From NCBI GenBank assembly GCA_039621445.1, contig CP154955.1, forward strand, positions 60,605,564 through 60,669,563: a stretch of DNA of 64,000 nucleotides, in the 5' to 3' direction. The position numbers were made by a program, and so were the translations under genes. Below the pieces are notes generated by a model. The model was given only the letters and a program-made list of their open reading frames with translations. It ran no database searches and had not been told where the DNA came from. Shown in pieces: positions 49,661-59,770 of this stretch. Source of the DNA: Euglena gracilis. Lineage: Eukaryota > Euglenida > Euglenophyceae > Euglenales. The stretch's first letter is position 1. Each line of letters opens with the position of its first letter.

Positions 49661-50099
49661 AATGGCGACACCACTGCTCTTCCTGTTGCTTTTGCTGTCA
49701 TGTCCACCAACCTATTAACTCCCGCCAAGGACGTTGAATTGTTATTGTCTGATTTTGTTTCTGTTTTTATGACTTGTTGGTACTGTGCTGGTGTCTTATA
49801 CCTTTTTTATTTTTTTCAGAAAATTTTATTCAAATGATTACAACCCCTGAATGGATGCTGTGCACACTAGGCATCTATTTTAGTCAGAAGCCCCGAGGGG
49901 TAGGTGGTTCCTGGGCTGGATCCCCCCCCCCCGGGGGGGCACCCAGCCCACGGGGGAGGGGGGGGGGGCAGGGTCGACCCCCCCCGAAGCGCCGGAAAAA
50001 ATTTGAGGGGTTCAAAAAAGTGCCCCCTATTTTATTTTCAGGTTATTTTTTTCACAAAAACATATGATAAAAACATTGGTTCCGGGGGGGGGGGGGTCC

Positions 50100-50273
50100 C
50101 CTGGCCCAGTGTGCAGCTGCTGTGTTTGGGGGCTGCCTGGGGTCGCCTATGCTGGGACCGATGGGTCCGATGCCCCTGCCGTCCCCCATGCAGAGCCCGA
50201 AGCCCCCTCCCCCGGTCCCTCCCCACCGCCCCCCGCCCCTGTTCGCCACGACACTGATCAGGCAGCTTTATGA
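50100..50273 (+). other. Candidate terminal exon, weak
   Basis: A GC-rich plus frame reading GTDGSDAPAVPHAEPEAPSP and stopping at 50271-50273. The composition fits an exon, but no homology or firm splice site was seen. Confidence 0.25.
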
Positions 50274-50749
50274 GAAATAGAGCAACTGTAAATTGAAACA
50301 ATGTAGGTGCATTCATGTCACATGTCTACAGATGTGTGTATCCGCATTGGGTGGACAAAAAATACGAGACAAAAGTTGCAGGAAAAATATTAGGGCAAAA
50401 TTTATGGGAAATTTTTGAATTTTGAAAGAATTTTTTGGTAATTTCACCATTTCGGGGGAAATGTTTACTTTTTCTCACTTGTAATGAATATTTTTTTGGT
50501 AAAAGCTCACTCAAAATTCCAAAAAAGAATGATCAAAATGGATTTCTGATGGTCTTTTTGATCTGTTTCATTACAAAATGAATCACAAAAACATCATAAA
50601 CCTTGGCTTGTTTGTGTGTTAAGTTTGACGACCTCTTGGCTGCCCCAAATGGCCTAGGATGATTTTGTTTCCACGGTTGTCCAAGGCTGCAATGGTTCCG
50701 AAATTTTCTCATTTCTTATCGAGTTGATGCAGAGAGGGTCTGACCCCCC

Positions 50750-51030
50750 TGATTATTGACCAAGTGTCCTCTGTCGCTAAATTGTTGGGGGAAACGGCGC
50801 TCAGTTGTGTGGGTGCTTGCATTGTGGTTAACATTCAAGGTTTTGTTGCCACCCAATTTTGTTTGGTTCACATGAAAGAAGTAGTGTCTCTCAGTAGCTT
50901 TGTCATTGAACGCGGTCGAGAACCCAAAAAAAGTCAACCGTTTTTTGACGATTTGGGTGACTGGGCGAAGGTCCAAGGACGCCAGAAATCACTCTTTTTC
51001 CCGATGTCGACCGGTTTTTTACCAAACGTT
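50750..51030. repeat. Dispersed repeat R2, copy at 50.9 kb
   Basis: It shares AAGGTCCAAGGACGCCAGAAATC and neighbouring phrases, with substitutions, with 56700-56900 (TTGTCCAAGGATGCCAGAAATC). A weaker relation exists to 33.6 kb. Minus-strand peptides such as FGKKPVDIGKK and FGKNRSTLGKR align, hinting at an old coding origin. Confidence 0.5.
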
Positions 51031-51089
51031 TTTTCGGCCGTGTTTCCTGCGGATGGGCAGTTGTTGTTGTTTTTTTTTTTTTGCTCAAG

Positions 51090-51199
51090 CACACCGCACG
51101 CGTGTCTACTTCGGCGTGCGTGACATTGTGAACACGGTGGCCTGGCACGGGCGCCGCCGGCGGCCCCTCCCACGCCCTCCTCCGCGCCCTCTCCCCTGA
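51090..51199 (+). other. Candidate exon, weak
   Basis: It follows a strong polypyrimidine tract. The plus frame reads RVYFGVRDIVNTVAWHG and then Arg/Pro-rich to a stop. It is exon-like but unidentified. Confidence 0.3.
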
Positions 51200-52111
51200 G
51201 GGCGGTCCTCTCTTTGTGAGGCATGGGCTCTCCGAGGCCGCTCTGCTCCACACGTGATGCCTGCGAGGAGTGGGTGCGACGACATGGAGTGGGTTGGGAC
51301 TCCCCCCTCCAACGGATTCCCCGACTCCAGCGCCCATTGCTGATGTGTGGATCTGTCTGGCGGTCATGTTTGTGCATACACAAAACACGTGTTTTATAGC
51401 GAGTCGCAGGAAGTGTGCAACGTGTGGGGACCACAGGGTCTCTTCACCCCCAGAAAAACAGAACTCGATGTATCTCGTTCGGCTGAGTGATGTGCATCTG
51501 TTTACAACACAAACAGGTCTGTTTTTGCCACAACTCCTCTGTGGGGGCCTGGGTTCATGCCACTCCCAAATGTGTGTATGTGTCTAGACGTTGGACACAC
51601 TGCACTCCATCGTTTCATTTTGTGTGCGATAAAGAGGCTCAGCCGCCACCCCTCCCGCACCCCACACTGCCACATCTCCCCCACCATTAACACACCCCCA
51701 CTCGCAGACACGTGCACGTGCGCGTGGGGCTGTGTTGTGTGGGTCTTCCCCGTCCCCGGCCAGCTGTTCGTTCCAGGTTTCAGGTGGTTGTTGTACCTCT
51801 GGGCAACGTCGCACCCTGTCAATGTTGCAGGGAGAGCTGGCTTCTCTTCTTCCCTCTCCCCCCCCAAGGGCAATCAATGGCATCTAGGGTGTGGTAAGGC
51901 TGTCGCTCCAGGGAAATTCGCACTCATTAACCAAGATACATACCCCCTCCTGGGTTTTTGCTCCCCTCCTCTTTACATACAACATTTGGCCTCCCTAAAG
52001 TTGGCCTTCGGCCTTAACTTGCCACCTTACCCCCATTTTTGGGGGGTTGGCCTTTTTTATGCATGGCCCACCAAACTTCATAGCATGCGAGGTTGGCCTT
52101 TAAGGTTGGCC

Positions 52112-52511
52112 CCAGGGTTCGATATAAGGAGGGCGTACATGGTTTAGGTGGGGGGGTGGCCCCCCCCATCCCCCCCCCCTCCTGGCCCGCAGGGAGGGTC
52201 CGGACCCCCCCCCCCACCTGTAAGGGGGGTCCGGACCGACCCTCGGGGGGTACCCGGGACCCCCCCCCAAAAAGGGTCAATTTTTTCCTCCGGCGCTTTG
52301 CGCCGAAATTTTTTTGCATTTTTGGCCAATTTTTGCCCAAAAAGTGCCCAAAATGGCACTTTTGGTCGTTCTGGGGGGTCAAAAATTTTCGGTCACCCTG
52401 ACCGCGCCACTGTTTAGGTGGGGGGGTGTCCCCCCCCCCATCCCCCCCCCTCCTGGCCCGCAGGGGGGGTCTGAACCACCCCCCCCCTCCTCTCCTTATA
52501 TCGAACCCTGG
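52112..52511. mobile_element. TIR element, GTTYGATATAAGG family (copy 4), 6-bp target duplication
   Basis: It starts CCAGGGTTCGATATAAGGAG and ends with the exact inverse, CCTTATATCGAACCCTGG. TTGGCC lies on both sides (52106-52111 and 52512-52517). The body has the same block order as the 21.5-kb copy with high identity. It is the best preserved member. Confidence 0.88.
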
Positions 52512-52519
52512 TTGGCCCC

Positions 52520-55140
52520 TGACCTTCAATTTGTGCCCAAACCAAGCACCTGGGGAGGGCGGCATGAGCAACCTGGAGAAACGTGACAGCCCCAACCCTA
52601 CACCCCCTCCAGTTAACAACCACCAATGGGAAATGTCCACCGCTTTGCGAAATATACCGATGCCAGGGTCTGCAGGCAAAATGCTGGAGCTGGGCTTTCA
52701 GGCTCGCAAAAGTGCGCATCCTCATCAGATTTGTTTGTCAGTCCCCACACATTTTTTTTTTCACAGGGTTTGCCGCTTTCTGAGGATTGTCAGAGGGAGG
52801 AGGGTTAAACCTTCCCCAATTTTTTGCGTCCCAAAAATTTCGCCTGCTGTTTTGTGGGACATTTCAGTTCAGAGAGCGTAAAATGTTTCCTGGGGATCTT
52901 GCAATCCTCACCAGGCGAAAGGCTGGGCAGCCAACAAAAACCAGACTCCCAAATTCACCCTCCAACCCTCCAACAACCCTCCAACGGCGTACAGCAGCGG
53001 AGGAGGGGGATAGAAATCTCTTTGCAAAATTCCAATAAAAAAATTACTCAGAGTTTAATTTCAAATGAACACCCCTAAAATAAACTCCCCAAAAATTAAA
53101 CCCCCTGCCTAATTTCGGAAAATCCAAAAGCCAGACCCCCCAAAAATCCGTCAGGATTTTTTTGGGAATTTCGAAGAAAGACCCCCCAAAACTAAGAAAT
53201 ATCCCAAAAGTGGGTGATTTTGCTTGTGGTAAAATTTGGCATTTCGGAAACAATTCTTGTGCATTGCCAAAAATCACCCATTTTTGGACTTGTTTGTGGA
53301 CCTTTTGCAGGAAATTTTGTCAACCGAATTTTTCGGGAAAGTCTGAAAGGTCGACCCCCACCTCCCAAAAATCTCATTTTCAGCGATGGACCTGAATGGG
53401 GGGGAGGGTCATTTTGAGCAATGCACAAAGTGGTGTCGCGCGCTTTTTTTTTATATGTTTTTGGGAACCCCCAAAAAATGTTACTTATGAGATCTGGGAA
53501 GGTCAAGGAGAGAGAATAATATGAGTCCCCAAAAACAAAACAAGTCTCGCAACTCCAGTTGGAGGCTCAACAGACCCAATATAGGACCTTGAGTTTTATT
53601 TTGGGGCTATTGGACGACGGTTCCAACGCCCCCCCCCAGTGCTCCCATGCCCTCCCTGCATCCCATCCACTCCCATACCCACACCCCTCGTAACAGCCCA
53701 CCGCACACTCCCTGCCTGTACATTAGCCCCTCCTGATGAGCTGTTATCGGGCCCCTAGGGCCAGCTGTTTGGATTGAAAGACCACATGCAGGCACCAATG
53801 GGGAGAGTGCGGAAAGATGGGTGGTGGTGTTATGTTTCGGGCCGACACACCCATGAGGGCAATTGCTTACACATTCACCCCCCCCACTTACAACCCCTGG
53901 GGGTTAGAGGATCCTGATTGGTGGTCGGCCCCAAGGGGGGGGGTCAAAAATACCCCTTGTTTTCGCACCAGGGGCAAACAAGGTATTTCGGGCAATTTGA
54001 TGAGCTTTTGCAAAAAACGTCATAAGTTGGCGCTCACTTATCCTGTTTTTTTTTTGGCACACCGTGGGAGTTTTGGCACATTTTTTACTTTTTGCTTCTT
54101 CATCATTTTTCCCTCTGGAGGAGGGGGCTAAACGTCACTGTTTGGTGGTTGGGCCCGGGGGGGATATAAGTGGGGGGGGGGGGGGCGGGTTTATAGGAGG
54201 GGGCCATAATTGTTGTTGCAGAAGGAAAAAGTGAAGCCTGTGACAGAGAGCTCCTGTGCAGGCTTCTTCTTGAGTCAGAAGCCCCCCCCCCCCCGGGAGG
54301 TCCTGGACCAGAGGCCCGCGTATGGGTTTCGGCGTGAAGTGCCCAAAATTTTTGGAAAATTCCCTCAGACGGCCTGATTTTGGGGGGTTCCCCCCAGGGG
54401 GGTCCCACGTCGGGCTGGGTGGGTGGAGGACCCCTCTCCCCTCCGGGAGTCTTAAAAAGAAGCCTGCCCCTGTGAGAGGCGAGTTTTCCCTTTTTCCGTC
54501 CCTTTCTGTGTTGCAAACCAAACCCAGCCTCAGCCACGGGGGGGGGGTGAGGCAGTCCTTTCTGGGGCGAGAAGCACTGGACCCCGGAACCATGGATTCA
54601 CTTAACACCTGTGCACCCCCCCCCCCGGGGGAGGGGGTGGATTTTTGAGAATGGGTGGGTGGGTGGGCCCATGGACCTCCGGGGTGCGCCATGGGTCAGG
54701 TTTTTGCCCGGCCAAAGGCAGGAAAAGTTTTTCAGCGTTTTTAGCTGATTTTGGCTGGATTTTGGGTGGTTGGGTGGGTGGTTGACCCGGGGGGGGGGGG
54801 TGTGGTGGGCGGGTTTTTGAAAAGAGTGGGTGGGTCTGAGCCTGGGAAAAAGTGCCCCCCAGGGTCACTGAGTGAATCCATGACCCCAACTCTGGGTTTC
54901 TGTAAGGTAGCAACCCGTGCAGAGGGGCATTGTCTTCGACAACGTGACCATTTTTGGAAAAAGAATCCAATAAATGGAAATGGAAATGTAAAACATGAAA
55001 ATTGGGCTATCTGGAGGAAGGCTGCTGGTTGACCCAGGATTGAAGAATAGAAACCACAATATCCTGTGAGCAAGAGCATTGAAAGAGCTTGTCAGTGACA
55101 TGAACGTTTCATTGCATGTGAACCGGGTTCAAAAAGTGAT
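52520..55140. other. No recognised gene; poly-G/poly-C rich
   Basis: Many AT-rich patches bounded by C/G runs (53040-53520, 53880-54190, 54290-54800) look like further degraded TIR elements. The ends could not be matched with confidence. Confidence 0.35.
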
Positions 55141-55152
55141 TATCCTGACCTG

Positions 55153-55886
55153 TCAGTTGGGATGACAGGGGCCGAGCATGGGTGCCTGGCCCTCACCCAT
55201 TTCTCGTATATGCAGGGCAGGGTTGATCGCCTGCCCACACAGTCCACGCAATGCCCAAGAGAAGTGACAGTGACCGCCAAACCTTTGCATGTGCTGTTCC
55301 TCCAAATTATTCCACCCATTGGCGTATGGGCGCGAGCGGTACCCCCCCCCTTTGTCCAAGACACATTGTGCAGTTACTGCACGTTTTCGAGGCATGACCT
55401 GGACGTTTCCATTGGATTGCAATGTCAATGGCACACTGTGTCGTTGACATGATACGGGGTGGGGGAGCCAGCCGGCCGGCCAGCCGGCAGCCCTTCTCTG
55501 TCCTTGCCCCCTTCCCCCCCCCTTAATTTTGATTCCTGTCCAACCAGCCTTCGGATGGCTGGATGGGTGCATGTTTTACCCCCTTGGCAGGTGCAAAGAT
55601 GGGTCAAAATGGCTGCCCGGCTGAAAATTTTTTGCCAAAGCATCATTTCAACAATGAACAGGGTTTGGAATTTTTGTGCTGTTTCGATATTTTCATAACC
55701 AGTTTGACCCTCGGTTGGGATATCCCACATCGAATCCCACCACCAACAAAAGCGGTCGTCCTCTATGGCTCCCAAGCTCTTGTTGGGGGGGTTGGCCAGC
55801 GTTTGTTTGGCAATTTTGTTCTGCCATTGGGTGCCTTTCGGTGTGGGTTGCCGAAGGAGATCCAGGGAATTCTGAATAAGTGTCAA
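55153..55886 (-). pseudogene. Minus-strand coding-like stretch, unknown
   Basis: Two overlapping minus-strand frames look coding: 55425-55886 (FQTLFIVEMMLWQKIFSRAA) and 55153-55572 (RPYANGWNNLEEQHMQRFGG). A single frameshift could connect them. No family was recognised. Confidence 0.35.
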
Positions 55887-56509
55887 AGGCTGGGGTCGAG
55901 GAGGTTTGCTCCCTGGATTTTTCCGTTATTTTTGAACTTGCAAAGCACATTTGTTTTATAAGCGAAGGAGGGGTTACGTGGATTGTTCACTGCGGGCAGC
56001 AGGGAGGGGGGGGGCAGAGGACGTCTTGCATTGGGGTTGGCTCGGTGAGGATCCTTGTTCTTTGTCCATGCCACATCTGTGTGTGTTTGCTTGTGTCTGT
56101 GTTTCTCCTCGTGTGGCTGCTTTTTGTAATCATTTTGTGGACGTGAGTTGGGTCTATTTTGTGTGATGGGAGATTCTGGCTGAGCATTTTGCACCCCTCT
56201 CCTGCCTCATATGACATAAAGTAGAACCCCCACACTTGAGCGTGGGGTATCGTGTGGGCTCCGCTTTACGCCAAGTCTCTCCCCGCCAATGGTCACCAAC
56301 AATGCGTTTGACAGTCTTGTCTGAGGGGCGAGGGGCGAGGGGTGAGGGGCAGGGGATCCACCCAGTTTCGCCATTTCCCTGCCCCTTCATCCAATAGTCT
56401 TCTTCCGGGTCTCCTCTCTTTGGCCCCCACTCTCTCAGATCGTTTGGTAGCGCTTTTTCTCTGTCTCGTTCGTAAACATGGCTGCGGAATAGAATACCAT
56501 TATCAGAAC

Positions 56510-56900
56510 ACCGTTATGGAGGCATTCGATGTGGAGAAGTTCGAGGTGTGTGGGCACCACAATGGCCGACCAGGGGAAGGTATATTGTGCCTGGGACTGG
56601 ACAATGCCAACCCAGGGTCCATCCTTAGGGACAAAAAGAAAGCCCTCCCCTGAAGGGCCTCCCCTTGAGGACCGCCCTGAGGCCAAAGGGTTGGCCAACG
56701 GCCGGTAGAGGACTCGAACAAGGTCGACAATCAAAGAGTCGAAAAAGCGCATTTGTTGACATTTGGCTGGGTTGGGGAATTGTCCAAGGATGCCAGAAAT
56801 CTTCTTTTCCCCAACGTTGACCTGTTTTTGCCAAAGCACGTCAATTTTTTGGTCCCAGTTTGCTTGTTTGTTTTCCATCGAGTGTGCTGAACGGTATTTT
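56510..56900. repeat. Dispersed repeat R2, copy at 56.8 kb
   Basis: Pairs with 50750-51030. The minus strand reads DGPWVGIVQSQAQYTFPWSA in an open frame next to the repeated part. Confidence 0.45.
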
Positions 56901-56934
56901 TGCTTTTTATGTACCCGCCCCCTCCCCTTGCCGT

Positions 56935-57145
56935 GCGACCACCCCTCATTTACGACCAACCCCCCGGTCGCAGGTTGCAGGTCATGGGGGAGTTACGACC
57001 ACCGTCGCAGGTTGCAGGTTGCGAAAAATTTAGCACCACCTTACCAACGACCGCCCCCTCATTTACGACCAACCCCCCGGTCGCAGGTTGCAGGTCATGG
57101 GGGAGTTACGACCCCCCCCCCCCGGTTGCAGGAACCCGGTCGTAC
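56935..57145. repeat. Tandem CATTTACGACCAACCCCCCGG repeat
   Basis: Two near-identical 65-bp units (about 56942-57000 and 57055-57113) contain CGGTCGCAGGTTGCAGGT, GGGGGAGTTACGACC and inverted partners. It resembles the TATGTCCAACGACC element in style and may be a related TIR element with internal duplication. Confidence 0.6.
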
Positions 57146-57159
57146 AACAAGGGGGGCAG

Positions 57160-59017
57160 GTAAGGAGGCTCTGTGTTGATAAAAGAAATGATCTATTGTA
57201 TTTTTCTGGCAAATGGTTTTGCACAAAGGTACTTTTACACAACCGTTTTTTTTTTTTTTTTTTAATTACTCATTTTTGGAACATTGTCGCTTTCTGGAAG
57301 TTTCTTCCAAGAAGTTGTGAAATTGCCTTATTCTTCAAGTCAGATTTTTTTTCAGAAGTTTAGGCTAAAATGATTTAAACTCTTTTTCCAAGATTCTTCA
57401 AGGTGTTTCTAACCCCTTTGCTTTGTTGCTTTGTTTTTTTTCACTGGTTTTTTCTGCTAAATGGGCGCACTGGATATGGTTTGGCTCATATTTCCATGTT
57501 TTCTGGCAAATCTGGCGAATGTGAATAATTCCTGAATCCTACTCGAAATTTTGTAGCATAATGGCAATTTTTTTCGGTCAAGCAAAATTGTGCAAACCCC
57601 CCAAATAGAAGCCCAGGGCAGCTACAAGCAGGGTGGACAAGGTTTTTGTTTTTGCATAGATGGGCACTGAGAACAATTTTTGTGTGGAAAATATTAAAGC
57701 ATCATTAAAACATGCAATAGCAGGAGGAAAAGGTTTTTATGCATTTCCAGGCGCACAGCACCGACAGTTTAATAAATTAAATTAAATTTTCGTTATTTTT
57801 GCGGGACGTTTTTATTTCCGCCAAAATTCCAAAAAAATTTCCAGCTATTAACCTCCAATATGACCCCCCCCTGCCCTGGATTTCGGGCGAAAAATAACAC
57901 CCCGGGGGGTTATTTTTTGGGGGGTTACAAGTGCACCTTATCTTTAGCAAGGTCCAAACAAAAAAGCAGAGCTGCATTCCTCTGCCGCCAGAGGTGCTCC
58001 GCACCCGTGATTTACCTGGGGGGATCACAGTACAGATTTGGTAAGAAATTTTCTACAAATGAACCTTTTTCAAAAGTTTTTTTTTAAAAGACTTCAGTGA
58101 TTATTTGACCATTTTTTCGCAGTTTGATGAACTGGCCAGTGTGTGGCTCACAACATCAAAAACCAAAAAATTCACCATTGCTGTCCATTCCTGGTAACGT
58201 TCTGCTGACGCACACCCTGTGTGGGTGGTGGCTGGGTAAGTGGACAGATAGGCGCCACCAACCCAAGTTTGGGACAAAGACAGGAAGGTTGCAGCAAAAT
58301 AAATTCAGTTGGAGACCAGAAGCAAGTTGTGTCGTAGCATTGCCTGAAGTCAATATATGTTCCTGGGTCAGAAGGATTTGTAATTTGATGTTGGGATTTT
58401 CTGTGTTTTGTGTCTTGTTCTAATATTAGCATTCTAATAAGCTATTGATGCATGTTTTTTTCCCTGTGTTTTGCCTTTTGTTGTTATGTTGTTGTCATGT
58501 TGTTTTGTTTTTGTGACTAACAACGTGATGATATCATATTTAGCTTTCCCCTTGTCCAAGCTGTACAGCTTGTCTAAGCTGTACTGTGTCGTTAACACAC
58601 CCCCACGTGAATGCCACATTTTGGGATATCTTCTTTTTTCCCCGAACTCTGAAATTGAAAATCCTTTGAGGCAGCAAAACCACCTGACAGTAATGTTTAT
58701 AAAATGCTTATCTCTCAAATTCGATGATTGGCCCAAAATTTGCCCCAAAACAACACCAAAGCTGCATCAAAGAGGGTTATTTGCGAACCACCATTTCAAT
58801 ACCAGATTGTTGGAACACTGGCATCACAGATTTTTTAAAGTTTCGTGACCCGGCGGGTGCAGACCCCCTCCCCCCCCCCGGATCTTAAAAAAATTTTGAT
58901 TGGCATGCCTTGGACAGAATAAGGCTGAGGTGCACCACCAACCACAATCACCCGCCGAAATATATGCCTTTTCAAAAGGCAAGTGCCGGCATGCAATCAG
59001 ATATTGTGAAGGACAGG
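57160..59017. other. No recognised gene
   Basis: AT-rich, low-complexity DNA with poly-T and poly-A runs. No frame with coding character and no repeated unit matched elsewhere, except a short C-rich fragment at 57860-57930. Confidence 0.35.
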
Positions 59018-59024
59018 GGTAAGG

Positions 59025-59581
59025 TGGGGGGGTGTTGATATCTGCAATTTTTCCGCAATTTCTGCAATTATCCGCAATTTTTCCGTATTTTTCACCCGCA
59101 ATTTCTCCGCATCGACCTGAAATGAAGGCGAAATAAGTTCCGGCCATTCCTTGAACGTTTCACCAAGGAGCCCAGGTGCTTTTTTTGTTATTTTGTTGCA
59201 AATTTGCTAAATTTTACCAAGTTTTGCCAAATGTTGACAAATTTTGGCAATTTTTGGACCTTTTTTAGGTTTCCCCCCAATTTCTGCTGGGAATAATTTC
59301 GGACTCAGAAACTGGGCCAGATTTTACCAGATACGAAAGTCTTCGTCCATTTTTTTTGGAATTTTTTGGATTTTTCACCCAAGAAATTCCTTAATTCCAG
59401 AATCAGCATGCTCACAAAATTGCAGAAATTATGTTTTTTTTTGACCTTTTTGTTGGAAGAATGCGAATAATGGCTCAAACCTTTCCAAGTCCCTCCAGCA
59501 GAATATTAATTCCCAGAACTGCAATTTCCGCAATTTTTCCACGATTTTTTTTCGAAGTCCTCTGATATCAATCCCCCCCTG
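59025..59581. mobile_element. TIR element, GATATC/CGCAATTT family, copy 3, 7-bp target duplication
   Basis: The left end is a G-run followed by TGTTGATATC. The right end is GATATCAATCCCCCCCTG. Subterminal CGCAATTTTTCC units are present, and the core is shared with copy 2. GGTAAGG flanks it (59018-59024 and 59582-59588). The insertion lies 33 bases upstream of a cullin exon. Confidence 0.85.
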
Positions 59582-59614
59582 GGTAAGGCCACGCACGCTT
59601 CCCGACTCGCGCAG

Positions 59615-59770
59615 GAGGACTGGCGGGAGCTGGAGGTTGGCTTCGGGCGGCTGCAGGAGTCGGTGGAGAGCGGCTTCCTGAAGGTGTTCGACAACAGCGC
59701 GTACATGAAGCTGTACGCCATCGTGTACGCCCTGCGGCGGACCCGGCCTCTCCTGCGGGGCTGTCGTGCG
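59615..59770 (+). CDS. Cullin gene, exon 1 of those visible
   Basis: Acceptor CTCGCGCAG, donor GCG|GTCTGC. It has exactly 52 codons in phase 0: EDWRELEVGFGRLQESVESG then FLKVFDNSAYMKLYAIVYAL. This matches the family's MxLYTxIYN motif. Confidence 0.82.
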
